Under the pieces are notes generated by a model. It searched no databases. It was not told the origin of the DNA and saw only the letters and a program-made list of their open reading frames with translations. From NCBI RefSeq assembly GCF_013131805.1, contig NZ_JABJRC010000001.1, positions 1,116,001-1,180,000 of the forward strand: a stretch of DNA of 64,000 bases. The letters are read 5' to 3'. The translations under genes and the position numbers were made by a program. Shown in pieces: positions 35,929-43,565 of the stretch (the first letter of the stretch is position 1; every line of letters starts with the position of its first letter). This stretch comes from Kribbella sandramycini. Lineage in GTDB: Bacteria; Actinomycetota; Actinomycetes; Propionibacteriales; Kribbellaceae.

Positions 35929-36588
35929 ATGACCTTTTCCGGTGAGCTGTGGGATCGCGGCGGGGCGACTGTTTACAACCAGATTGTCCGACATCCGTTC
36001 ATTACCGGACTGACTGACGGCACGCTGGATCACGCTGCGTTCCGTTACTTCATCGTTCAGGACAGTCACTATCTGCGGGCCTACTCCCGTGCGCTCAGTC
36101 TGGTCTCGGCCCGGGCGACGGACGAGGACGCGGTGAGCATGTTCGCTCTGCACGCCGCCAACGCCATTGCGGTCGAGCGGGAGCTGCACACCACGCTTCT
36201 GACCTCCCTGGGCCTCACCGCGGCCGATGTGGACGCAGCCGGGTCCAAGCCGACCACTACGGCGTACATGTCGTATCTGACCGCGGTCTGCGCTACTGGC
36301 ACGTACGCCGAGGCCGTGGCCGCCGTACTGCCCTGCTACTGGATCTACCGCGACGTCGGCCGCGACCTACTGAAGCGCTCGTCACCTGACCCCGTCTACC
36401 GGCAGTGGATCGAGACCTACGGTTCGGAGGAGTTCGACGCCGTCGTGGAGTCGGTGCTGGCCGTCACAGATGGGCTGGACGTAGGGGCCTCGGAGCGGGA
36501 ACGCTGTCACCAGCACTTCGCGACCACTTGTCGCTACGAGTGGATGTTCTGGGACGCCGCGTACACCAAGCTCGATTGGCCGGTCTGA
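35929..36588 (+). CDS. tenA: TenA/THI-4 family thiaminase-II-like protein
   Basis: 219 residues. Hydrolyses aminopyrimidine thiamine breakdown products to HMP in characterised members. Active-site residues are present: Asp45 in VQDSHYLRAY, Cys136 in LPCYWIYRDVG, Glu204 in CRYEWMFWDAAY. This is the TenA_C class (Cys, not Glu, at the pocket). No TPP riboswitch or other thi genes are nearby; instead it heads an operon with an FAD oxidoreductase one base after its stop and is divergent from a PLP enzyme. ATG 35929 is chosen because the earlier ATG at 35924 runs into TGA. Confidence 0.88.
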   Translation: MTFSGELWDRGGATVYNQIVRHPFITGLTDGTLDHAAFRYFIVQDSHYLRAYSRALSLVSARATDEDAVSMFALHAANAIAVERELHTTLLTSLGLTAADVDAAGSKPTTTAYMSYLTAVCATGTYAEAVAAVLPCYWIYRDVGRDLLKRSSPDPVYRQWIETYGSEEFDAVVESVLAVTDGLDVGASERERCHQHFATTCRYEWMFWDAAYTKLDWPV

Positions 36589-36589
36589 G

Positions 36590-38134
36590 ATGAACTTCTA
36601 CGACGTCGTGATCGTCGGCGGCGGGCACAACGGCCTCGTCGCCGCCACCTACTTGGCACAGGCAGGCCTGTCCACGCTCGTACTCGAGCAGCAGCCGCAC
36701 ACCGGCGGCGCAGCGGTCAGCCAGCAGGTGTTCCGCGGCGTCGACGCCCGTCTGTCCCGCTACTCGTATCTGGTCAGTCTGCTGCCCGACAAGATCGTCT
36801 CCGACCTGGGCCTGTCACTGGAGCTCCGTTCGCGTGGCGTCGCGTCGTACACGCCCGTACGCCGTTCTGGTCGCGATCTGGGCCTCATGGTCGACCGGCC
36901 CGAGGGCTCTGCGACCCGCGAGTCCTTCGCCCGCCTCACCGGCAGCGACAAGGAGTACGACGCCTGGACGGAGTTCTACGGCGCCGTAGGCGAGCTGGCC
37001 GCAGTCATCGCACCCACTCTGCTCGAACCGCTGCAGTCAGCCGACAGCCTGCGGTCGCGCGTCGACCCCGCCCTGTGGGACGAGCTGGTCGAGCGCCCCT
37101 TCGGTGAGTCCGTCGAACGCCGTTTCAGCGACGACACCGTCCGTGGCGTCGTCGCGACGGACGCCGTGATCGGCACCTTCGCCGGCCTGCACGACGAGTC
37201 CCTCATTCAGAACCGCTGCTTCCTCTACCACCTCATCGGCAACGGCACCGGCGAGTGGCGGGTACCGGTCGGCGGCATGGGCGCCGTCACCGACGCACTG
37301 GCCGCCGCTGCGCGCCGTGCGGGCGCCGTACTGATCACCAACGCCGCAGTGACCGCCGTCGAGGTGGACGGCGTCCGCGGCTCGGTCACCTGGCTCGGCG
37401 GCGACGGAGAGCGATCAGTTGACTGCAAGTACGTACTCTCCAACGTCGCTCCGGCGACTCTGGACGCGTTGCGCGGCCGCGACGTCGCTGCGAAGCCAGA
37501 AGGCTCCCAACTCAAGGTCAACCTCCTCCTCTCCCGGCTGCCCGCCCTGCGCTCCGGCGACGACCCCACCCGTGCCTTCGCCGGCACCTTCCACATCGAC
37601 GAGGACTACAGCCAACTCGAGTCCGCGTACCGCACCGCAGCTGCCGGCGCGCTCCCCGACGTACCGCCGTCCGAGGTCTACTGCCACTCCCTCACCGACC
37701 CCTCGATCCTCTCCCCCGAGCTGATCGCCTCCGGCCACCACACCCTGACCGTCTTCGGCGTCCACTTCCCCGCCCGCTTGTTTGCCGCCGACAACGACTC
37801 CGCCCGCGCCGAAGCCACCCGCCGCGTCCTCGCAGGCCTCGACTCCTACCTCGCCGAACCCCTCGCCGACTGCATCGCCCGCGACGCCGACGGCAACCTC
37901 TGCATCGAGTCCAAAACCCCTCAGGACATCGAGAACTCCATCGGCATGCCCGGCGGCCACATCTTCCACGGCGACCTCCAATGGCCCTGGTCCCCCACCC
38001 CCACCGCCCCCAACCTCTGGGGCACCGAAACCGACACCCCCAACCTCCTCCTCTGCGGCTCCGGCGCCCGCCGCGGCGGCGCCGTCTCCGGCCTCGGCGG
38101 CCACAACGCCGCCATGTCCATCCTGACCCGCTAA
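36590..38134 (+). CDS. Phytoene-desaturase/PYROXD2-like FAD-dependent oxidoreductase
   Basis: 514 residues. N-terminal dinucleotide-binding motif VVIVGGGHNGLVAATYLAQAGLSTLVLEQ, GGAAVSQQVF, mid-protein WRVPVGGMGAVTDALAAAARRAGA and the C-terminal FAD signature NLLLCGSGARRGGAVSGLGGHNAA, as in carotenoid-isomerase-like enzymes. No carotenoid genes are adjacent, so the substrate is unclear; the tenA linkage (one-base gap) suggests a small-heterocycle or cofactor-related reaction, which is inference. The final 600 bases are strikingly C-rich on the coding strand. Confidence 0.82.
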   Translation: MNFYDVVIVGGGHNGLVAATYLAQAGLSTLVLEQQPHTGGAAVSQQVFRGVDARLSRYSYLVSLLPDKIVSDLGLSLELRSRGVASYTPVRRSGRDLGLMVDRPEGSATRESFARLTGSDKEYDAWTEFYGAVGELAAVIAPTLLEPLQSADSLRSRVDPALWDELVERPFGESVERRFSDDTVRGVVATDAVIGTFAGLHDESLIQNRCFLYHLIGNGTGEWRVPVGGMGAVTDALAAAARRAGAVLITNAAVTAVEVDGVRGSVTWLGGDGERSVDCKYVLSNVAPATLDALRGRDVAAKPEGSQLKVNLLLSRLPALRSGDDPTRAFAGTFHIDEDYSQLESAYRTAAAGALPDVPPSEVYCHSLTDPSILSPELIASGHHTLTVFGVHFPARLFAADNDSARAEATRRVLAGLDSYLAEPLADCIARDADGNLCIESKTPQDIENSIGMPGGHIFHGDLQWPWSPTPTAPNLWGTETDTPNLLLCGSGARRGGAVSGLGGHNAAMSILTR

Positions 38135-38139
38135 CCGAT

Positions 38140-38169
38140 TTCACATCTCCCCAAAGACCCTGCTAGTCT
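38140..38169 (+). promoter_or_regulatory. Promoter of tRNA-Lys
   Basis: -35-like TTCACA (38140-38145), 18-bp spacer, -10 TAGTCT (38164-38169), 35 bases before the tRNA. Confidence 0.5.
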
Positions 38170-38204
38170 TCTCGTCGTTCGCAAGCAAAACAACAGAACA
38201 ACAA

Positions 38205-38277
<73 letters not shown>

Positions 38278-38282
38278 CAACA

Positions 38283-38313
38283 ACCCAGGCCACAACGGTG
38301 TCCTGGGTTTCTT
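38283..38313 (+). terminator. Terminator after tRNA-Lys
   Basis: ACCCAGG / CCTGGGT stem followed by TTTCTT. The 130 bases from here to the acylase stop contain only a GGGCATCG direct repeat near 38425-38440. Confidence 0.65.
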
Positions 38314-38445
38314 CATGTCCGGCACACCCCTCTTATTCGCCGCGAGAACTGCAGCACCTCTCAGATTGCGCGCGACTGTGGGCCATGTCACATCACTTCG
38401 TATCGCTCGGATCGCGCACCTCCGGGCATCGACGGGCATCGGGGC

Positions 38446-40440
38446 CTAGATGACGGGGATCAGGTGGCCGGCCAGCCAGAGCGGAAGCTGGTCGTGATGG
38501 TGGGGTGTGCCTTGGATGCCGGAGGCGCCGAGCGGTACCACCCAGGAGCTGGCGGAGCGGTCGGCGAGGTCCCAGGCGTAGCGGGCCGCGGAGGCTTGGA
38601 GACAGAGGTCGGTCGGGCCGGGGATGCTCGTGGTCGACTGCACGCAGTCCCGGTCGCCGCCGAGGGGCAGGTCGATCGGGTTCTCGGCCGGTGTGAAGAG
38701 CGGCGTACGCAGCGGGTGGTACGGAGTGAGCTGGTGGGTTTCGCCCCAGGGTGGGCGCGGCTCGGCGGCGGCTACCTCTTCCAGGGCCGCCCGGACGATC
38801 GGTACGACGTCAAGGTCGGCGGAGGCGAGCAGGTTCTCCAGGGCGTAGGTGGTACGGGTGTAGACGTCCATGAACGGCGCGAAGAGTTCCGGGGTGTCGG
38901 AGCTCTCGAGGGTGCTGAAGCGGTCGGCGAACCGGCCGGCGATGGCCTTCCGGAGCGCGACGTACGTCGACGCGGTGGTGCTGGTGGCATCCATCCGACG
39001 GTCCCAGGCGAAGAGCTCTTTGCGCACGACAACGGCTTCGGGGGACAAACCTAGTAGTCCCAGCAGAAGGTCGAGAATGCTGCCGACCGAGGCGAGGTAG
39101 GTGTCGGAGTGGATGGTCGCCATCTCGTCGACGGACCAGTCGGACCGCTCGAGCAGTAGCTCACGGATGCGTCGGGTCCGATGCGGCGGCGCGAACTCGA
39201 CTCCGAGTGGCGCGGAGATCTCGCGGGCGTTTCCCATTGAGATCGGGCCGGTGACCTCTTCGCTCGGCATCGGCATCCAACCGTCCCAGGCGAAGGTGGC
39301 ATCCCAAGCCGGGACGACACGGAGCATGTTCGCCCGATCGCGCCGCGGCACCGCGCCGGCGACGCGATGCAGCAGCCCTCCGTCGGTGTCGGCCGCCATC
39401 ACCACGTTGACCGGCTCGACCCAGTCCGCCAAGGCGGCGTCGACGTCCGCGACGGTCGTTGCCTGCAGCAACCGGGGAAGTACCTCGAAGCCGAGCCGAT
39501 GCAGGACGCGCGGCGGATGGCGCAGGCTGACGGTCTGGCCGGCCTGGTCGATGATGACCGGGCCGCGCTCGGTCTCGATCACCTCGATCGTCACCGGGTC
39601 TGCTCCGGCAGCTTCGACGACTTCGGTGTGCAGTGTCGCCGGCGCCCAGCCGGAAGGGCCGAGTGCTTCGACGGAGGAGCCGGTCCGGCGGAGTTGTTCG
39701 GCGTACAGGTCCTGGTAGTCGGCAGCGGAGTTGGTGATCGCCCACGCCACCTTGCCCGTATGACCGAAGTGCGCAAGCCCCGGAATCCCTGGCACGGCCA
39801 GCCCCAGTACGTCGTACTCCGGGCAGGCGAGCCGGATCTGCTGATAGACGCCGGGATGCTCCACGAAGCGGTGCGGATCACCAGCAATGATCGGTTGCCC
39901 GGTCGAGGTCCAGGACCCGGGAACCAGCCAGCCGTTACTCCCGGACGCCGTCGGGCCCTCCGCCGTGAAGAGCTCGAGGTACTCCTCGCCCAACCGTTGC
40001 GCGACATGCGTCCGCCACAGCTTCCCGGGGAAGCCCGCGAACAGGATGTGCATGGCGAGCCAGATGCCCAGCGGCGTCCACGGCTCCCACTTCCCGGGTG
40101 TGAGCCCAGTCTCCACGAACTCCGGAGCCTCGGCCGTCGGAAGCGCTGAGTTCACTCCGGCGACGTACGCCGTCACCCACTCGGCCGTCGCAGGGTCCAG
40201 GGCCCCGAAGCACAGCCGAGCGGTGTCGGCGATCCGAGCCTGCCGGGCGAAGGTGTCCCACGGCACGGCGTCCGGGCCGAGGAAAGCGGCGGTCGTCCCG
40301 TTGAAGTGGTGCCGGGCGTACTCGAGTTGCCAGGCGCGGTCGCGCGCGGTGGTCGCGCCTTGGAGGTGAACGAGGGCGAGCGGATCGCCCGCCTGCAGGT
40401 GGGGCACGCCGTACGCATCGCGATGTAGCTGAGGATTCAC
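38446..40440 (-). CDS. Penicillin-acylase-family Ntn hydrolase
   Basis: 664 residues. The family begins with DAYGVPHLQAGD and LQGATTARDRAWQLEYARH; autocatalytic cleavage is expected at Gly167/Ser168 in ASGSNGWLVPGSW, giving alpha and beta chains with Ser168 as nucleophile. Later motifs DPHRFVEHPGVYQQIRL and HFGHTGKVAWAITNSAADYQDLYAEQL match acylases of the quorum-signal/beta-lactam group. There is no signal peptide, which is unusual since many members are exported. Substrate may be an N-acyl amide. GTG 40440 has GAGG seven bases upstream. Divergent from the deacetylase across a gap with an AGGAAT-N3-ATTCCT palindrome. Confidence 0.88.
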   Translation of the reverse strand: MNPQLHRDAYGVPHLQAGDPLALVHLQGATTARDRAWQLEYARHHFNGTTAAFLGPDAVPWDTFARQARIADTARLCFGALDPATAEWVTAYVAGVNSALPTAEAPEFVETGLTPGKWEPWTPLGIWLAMHILFAGFPGKLWRTHVAQRLGEEYLELFTAEGPTASGSNGWLVPGSWTSTGQPIIAGDPHRFVEHPGVYQQIRLACPEYDVLGLAVPGIPGLAHFGHTGKVAWAITNSAADYQDLYAEQLRRTGSSVEALGPSGWAPATLHTEVVEAAGADPVTIEVIETERGPVIIDQAGQTVSLRHPPRVLHRLGFEVLPRLLQATTVADVDAALADWVEPVNVVMAADTDGGLLHRVAGAVPRRDRANMLRVVPAWDATFAWDGWMPMPSEEVTGPISMGNAREISAPLGVEFAPPHRTRRIRELLLERSDWSVDEMATIHSDTYLASVGSILDLLLGLLGLSPEAVVVRKELFAWDRRMDATSTTASTYVALRKAIAGRFADRFSTLESSDTPELFAPFMDVYTRTTYALENLLASADLDVVPIVRAALEEVAAAEPRPPWGETHQLTPYHPLRTPLFTPAENPIDLPLGGDRDCVQSTTSIPGPTDLCLQASAARYAWDLADRSASSWVVPLGASGIQGTPHHHDQLPLWLAGHLIPVI

Positions 40441-40506
40441 TCCACGCCTCGTTCCAATGGGGTCAGGGATTGCTCACTGGATATCAGCCGCAGCGGCACC
40501 AAGAGG

Positions 40507-40521
40507 AGGAATGCGATTCCT
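40507..40521. promoter_or_regulatory. AGGART palindrome, copy 1
   Basis: AGGAAT-GCG-ATTCCT followed by A; both arms perfect. Located between the divergent acylase (67 bases from its GTG) and deacetylase (75 bases before its ATG). Confidence 0.6.
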
Positions 40522-40595
40522 ATCGAACGGAACAGCGCAACTTTTAGCCTACGCCGGAAAACACCGGGTGGATCAAGAGAAAGCAGGGACTGGAG

Positions 40596-41441
40596 ATGTC
40601 CGATTCGCATGTGCGGGACGCGTCCGTCTGTCTGAGTTTCGATCTGGACGCCATCTCGTTCTGGGTGGGCATGCTCGGCCTGTCATCACCGACCTACATC
40701 TCCAGGGGTGAGTTCGCCGCCACGGTCGCGACACCGCGAATCCTGGATCTGCTCGACCGCGAAGGAGTCAAGTCCACCTGGTTCATCCCGGGTATGGATG
40801 CGGACGCCTATCCGGACATCTGCAAGCGGATCCGCGATTCGGGTCACGAGATCGGCCATCACGGCTACGCCCACGAAGTACCGACGAACCTGGAAGAGCC
40901 TGCCGAGCGGCGCATGATCGAGCGCGGCCTCGAAGCGCTCGACCGGGTCCTCGGCGTGACACCCACGGGCTACCGGTCGCCGGCCGCCGATCTGTCACCC
41001 AAGACGACCGAGCTGCTGGTCGAGTACGGCTTCAGCTACGACAGCAGCTTGTGGGGCAGCGACTACGGGATGTACCGCTGCCGCGCCGCCGACGTCATCG
41101 ACACCGAGAATCCTGTCCAGTTCGGCCGCGAGCTCGACCTCGTCGAAATACCGCTGGGCACAATCATCGACTTCGTCCTCCTCGAGTTCGTGATGACACC
41201 CGGCCTCCTGCTCCCCGCGAACACCGACATCGTTGCCCTCGGCCAACGCTGGATCGACGACCTCGACTTCATGACCGAACACGTCCCCGGCGGAACACTC
41301 ACCGGAGTCTGGCACCCGGCCGCCATCGGCCGCGCCAGCAAGCTACGCACCGTCGAGAACTTCATCCACCGCGCCAAGGAGCTCGATCTCCCCTTCAAAA
41401 CCATGTCCGAAGCCGCCGACGACTGGAAAGCCGACCACTGA
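40596..41441 (+). CDS. Polysaccharide-deacetylase (NodB-homology, PuuE-like) family protein
   Basis: 281 residues, cytoplasmic. NodB motifs: LSFDLDAISFW (metal Asp), WFIPGMDADAYPDICKRI, GHEIGHHGYAHE (metal His pair), GYRSPAADLSPKT (Arg/Pro motif) and a late GVWHPAAIGR with the catalytic-His-like residue. This subtype acts on small amide substrates such as allantoin or on peptidoglycan fragments rather than chitin polymers. ATG 40596 follows GGAG closely. Downstream of the AGGAAT palindrome and divergent from the Ntn acylase; both would act on amides. Confidence 0.85.
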   Translation: MSDSHVRDASVCLSFDLDAISFWVGMLGLSSPTYISRGEFAATVATPRILDLLDREGVKSTWFIPGMDADAYPDICKRIRDSGHEIGHHGYAHEVPTNLEEPAERRMIERGLEALDRVLGVTPTGYRSPAADLSPKTTELLVEYGFSYDSSLWGSDYGMYRCRAADVIDTENPVQFGRELDLVEIPLGTIIDFVLLEFVMTPGLLLPANTDIVALGQRWIDDLDFMTEHVPGGTLTGVWHPAAIGRASKLRTVENFIHRAKELDLPFKTMSEAADDWKADH

Positions 41442-41500
41442 GCGATCTGACCGTATGAGACGTGGCGATCAGCTGGGGTTGCATGAAATAGGCCAGGACC

Positions 41501-41515
41501 AGGACTGAAATTCCT
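41501..41515. promoter_or_regulatory. AGGART palindrome, copy 2
   Basis: AGGACT-GAA-ATTCCT, then A; five of six arm pairs. Its centre is 43 bases upstream of the SnoaL-like ATG. Confidence 0.5.
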
Positions 41516-41548
41516 ACCCATGGCCCTCGGCGGCGAGGCACAGTACGT

Positions 41549-41562
41549 GGATGACGTCATCC
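41549..41562. promoter_or_regulatory. Palindrome overlapping the SnoaL-like start codon
   Basis: GGATGACGTCATCC, perfect 14-bp palindrome with the ATG inside the first arm. No ribosome site is visible upstream, so binding here, or an mRNA fold, would directly affect initiation. It could also be chance. Confidence 0.35.
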
Positions 41563-41961
41563 ACAGTGGAACCGGGTCAGCAGCTTCATGACTTCTACCA
41601 GCGCTATCTGGACCTGGTGAGTTCCTACGATTTCGATCGTCTGGACGAATGCATTCACGACATCGTCAACTTCAACGGTATGTCGATCGCGCGCGACGAC
41701 CTGATCGCCGGGTTCCGGGGAAACATCGCCGCCGTGCCGGACCTCTCGTGGAAGGTCGAGGACCTGCTCATCGACGGAAACCGGATAGCGGTGCGCTTCA
41801 CGATGGCTGGTACGCCCGTCCAGGAGTGGCTCGGCCTCAAACCCAATGGGGCAAGGGTCACGTTCGCTGAAATGGCCTTCTACGAGGTCGAAGAAGGTCG
41901 CTTCAAGACCATCCGGAGTTTGATGGACATGGATTCGCTACGCGCCCAGCTGCTGCCCTGA
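41551..41961 (+). CDS. SnoaL-like / ester-cyclase fold protein
   Basis: 136-residue NTF2-like cone-shaped protein: LHDFYQRYLDLVSSYDFDRLDECIHDIVNFNG, DLIAGFRGNIAAVPDLSWKVEDLLIDGNRIAVRFTMAGT, VTFAEMAFYEVEEGRFKTIRSLMD. SnoaL relatives cyclise polyketides or bind small hydrophobic molecules; the PDLSW...VRFT pattern is that of the generic ester-cyclase group. ATG 41551 without a clear Shine-Dalgarno, consistent with a leaderless transcript driven from the palindrome-containing promoter. Confidence 0.8.
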   Translation: MTSSTVEPGQQLHDFYQRYLDLVSSYDFDRLDECIHDIVNFNGMSIARDDLIAGFRGNIAAVPDLSWKVEDLLIDGNRIAVRFTMAGTPVQEWLGLKPNGARVTFAEMAFYEVEEGRFKTIRSLMDMDSLRAQLLP

Positions 41962-42000
41962 CAGCTGCCCTCCCCGCACGCTGCCGGCCCATCGGAAGCG

Positions 42001-42147
42001 TTACGGATGGGTGGCGGTGAACCAGTCCGGCGGGCAGGTTCCGCAGGGCCGGTACGCATCGGCTGTGGTTGCCGACGGCAACAGGAAGCCACCTGCCGCG
42101 ACTGCGCTCAGCACGGCGCCGAACAGAACCTTCTTCACAAGACTCAT
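42001..42147 (-). CDS. Short secreted peptide with CxxC motif
   Basis: 48 residues. A classical signal peptide (MSLVKKVLFGAVLSAVAAGG, ending around ATTADA at residue 31) leaves a mature peptide of 17 residues, YRPCGTCPPDWFTATHP, with a CGTC pair that could form a disulfide or bind metal. AAAGGAG lies seven bases before the ATG, inside the end of the preceding gene, and the ATG overlaps that gene's TGA (ATGA). The frame, strong ribosome site and signal peptide make this a real gene that falls below normal length cut-offs. Third gene of an operon with a NAD(P)-binding protein and a small membrane protein. Function unknown. Confidence 0.7.
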   Translation of the reverse strand: MSLVKKVLFGAVLSAVAAGGFLLPSATTADAYRPCGTCPPDWFTATHP

Positions 42148-42539
42148 GACGATCTCCTTTCGGTCCAGGTAGCGATCAAGGCGGCGAGCGGGAACAGGAC
42201 GAAGAGCGAGAACAGGACGACCAGTTCGACGGATTTGGCCGGCTCGTGGTGGTTGAGATGTCCGGCGTGGAAGATCAGATGCACCGAGGCGTACGCCGTG
42301 TAGGCCAGCAGGCCCACTCTGACCAGTAGCAGGTCGAAGGTGATCGCCGCGGCGGTCAGCATGATGCCGGTGGCGAGCCGCCCGCCGCCGACGTCGCGCA
42401 TCAGGTGCTCGCTGTAGGGCGGTGTCCAGTCGAGCGTGGGCAGCGCGTAGAAGCTAGCGGGGAACATTGTCATCCACCCGGCGATGATCAGGTCGAACAC
42501 TCCGAGAACCGCCACCACGGTCCGCGCATAACCTCTCAT
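42144..42539 (-). CDS. Small four-helix membrane protein
   Basis: 131 residues with four likely membrane helices (VVAVLGVFDLIIAGWMTMF, LATGIMLTAAAITFDLLLV, LLAYTAYASVHLIFHAG, VVLFSLFVLFPLAALIATW). DoxX/DUF4345-like in outline but not firmly assignable; LIFHAGHLNHHE adds a His cluster between helices 3 and 4. ATG 42539 overlaps the stop of the NAD(P)-binding gene, and its own stop overlaps the ATG of the secreted peptide, so the three are translationally coupled. Confidence 0.7.
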   Translation of the reverse strand: MRGYARTVVAVLGVFDLIIAGWMTMFPASFYALPTLDWTPPYSEHLMRDVGGGRLATGIMLTAAAITFDLLLVRVGLLAYTAYASVHLIFHAGHLNHHEPAKSVELVVLFSLFVLFPLAALIATWTERRSS

Positions 42540-43258
42540 GATTTCCCTCCGAGATGGTCGGCGAACGTGGCGGTCCCGTACGGCGGCCCGTCGACGAGCG
42601 CGGCGCCGTCGGCGAAGGCGCGGAAGAGCTTGCCTGGGGCACGCACTGGCAGCACCGGACGATGCGCGGAGTGCGCGGCCTTCCAGGCGCGGGCGAGGTC
42701 GGGCAACCACTCCCGCTCCGGCCCACCGACATCCGGCACCCGACCGGCAGCGGGACCGCCGGCCAACTCGGTCAGCCGGATCGCGACATCCTCCACCGCG
42801 ATCGGCTGCAGAGTGACCGCCGGCGCAACAATGACCGGGGCTTTCAGACTGAACACGGTGTCGAGCAGCGTGTGGAACTGCGTGGCTCGCAGAATCGTGA
42901 ATGCCTCGCGGGACTCGACCAATCGCTCGGCGGCCACCTTGTAGCGGTAGTACGGCAGCGGGATCCGGTCAGCTCCGACGATCGACATGTAGAGCACGTG
43001 CGTCGACGGCGGCACGGCGCCGAGCAGGTTCTGGGTCTGTACGACGTCCTTGCGGCCCTGCGACGTGGCCAGGTGGACGACCGTGTCAACGCCGGCAGCG
43101 GCCGCGCGCAGCCCCCGCCCGGTGGTCAAGTCGCCCGTCACCAAGCCCTGTCCGGACCGCCGGCTGAGAACCCGGACGGTATGACCTGCCGCGCGAAGCC
43201 GGTCGACCGTCGGCCGGCCGAGGAAGCCGGTACCGCCGGTCACGAGAAGCGTTGACAT
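42536..43258 (-). CDS. NmrA-like NAD(P)-binding protein (atypical SDR)
   Basis: 240 residues. Rossmann motif LLVTGGTGFLGRPTVDRLRAAGHTVRVLSRR, then VDTVVHLATSQG, VLYMSIVGAD and YYRYKVAAERLVES (YxxxK-like), and late LQPIAVEDVAIRLTEL, as in NmrA/TMR quinone-oxidoreductase relatives. May act as redox sensor or reductase. ATG 43258 has AAAGGA six bases upstream; an earlier in-frame Met at 43282 is not supported. First gene of the three-gene operon with the AGGAGT palindrome 63 bases upstream. Confidence 0.85.
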   Translation of the reverse strand: MSTLLVTGGTGFLGRPTVDRLRAAGHTVRVLSRRSGQGLVTGDLTTGRGLRAAAAGVDTVVHLATSQGRKDVVQTQNLLGAVPPSTHVLYMSIVGADRIPLPYYRYKVAAERLVESREAFTILRATQFHTLLDTVFSLKAPVIVAPAVTLQPIAVEDVAIRLTELAGGPAAGRVPDVGGPEREWLPDLARAWKAAHSAHRPVLPVRAPGKLFRAFADGAALVDGPPYGTATFADHLGGKS

Positions 43259-43320
43259 CTGGTGTCCTTTCGTCACCAGCAAAGAGCGAACACCCGGCCG
43301 TTCTGTGACAGCACGAGGCC

Positions 43321-43335
43321 AGGAGTCTCATTCCT
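43321..43335. promoter_or_regulatory. AGGART palindrome, copy 3
   Basis: AGGAGT-CTC-ATTCCT followed by A, upstream of the NmrA-like operon. Confidence 0.5.
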
Positions 43336-43361
43336 AACCTGAGTGGACCACGGCGCCGGAG

Positions 43362-43387
43362 CGTACTCGGTGTACACACCGAGTACG
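43362..43387. promoter_or_regulatory. 26-bp inverted repeat
   Basis: Arms CGTACTCGGTGT and ACACCGAGTACG, perfect over 12 bp, spacer AC. Strong operator or cruciform candidate between divergent genes; partner not identified. Confidence 0.6.
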
Positions 43388-43528
43388 GAGCACCGCGGCC
43401 GGACGTGAACTCGTCGCCGACCTGGTCACCCAGATGCAGGTCGCCGGAGGTGTCGAACTCTTGCCCGTCGATGGCGATCTTCGTCGAGTAGGCGACGTGG
43501 GCCAGATCACCTGCCGATCCGACCCGAA

Positions 43529-43553
43529 CTGACCGTTTGACCATTTGGGTCAG
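43529..43553. promoter_or_regulatory. CTGACC...GGTCAG repeat at the monooxygenase promoter
   Basis: CTGACC (43529-43534), a second TTGACC (43537-43542) and GGTCAG (43548-43553), followed by a TATGCT -10-like box (43554-43559) six bases before the ATG. Likely operator of the TetR gene that overlaps the monooxygenase gene. Confidence 0.5.
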
Positions 43554-43565
43554 TATGCTGGTTCC

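Larger units (their letters stand above)
43259..43565. other. 307-base divergent intergenic region, NmrA-like / flavin monooxygenase
   Basis: Contains three separate inverted repeats (43321, 43362 and 43529) and no convincing intact gene. A minus-strand frame starting at ATG 43543 reads about 50 residues of reasonable-looking protein (GSAGDLAHVAYSTKIAIDGQ...) before running through the palindromes; it could be the relic of a small gene. Confidence 0.5.

Noticed and set aside
40511..40711. Small gene starting at ATG 40511 next to AGGAGG
   Set aside because: The AGGAGG is one base from the ATG and belongs to the AGGAAT palindrome; the frame overlaps the deacetylase start.
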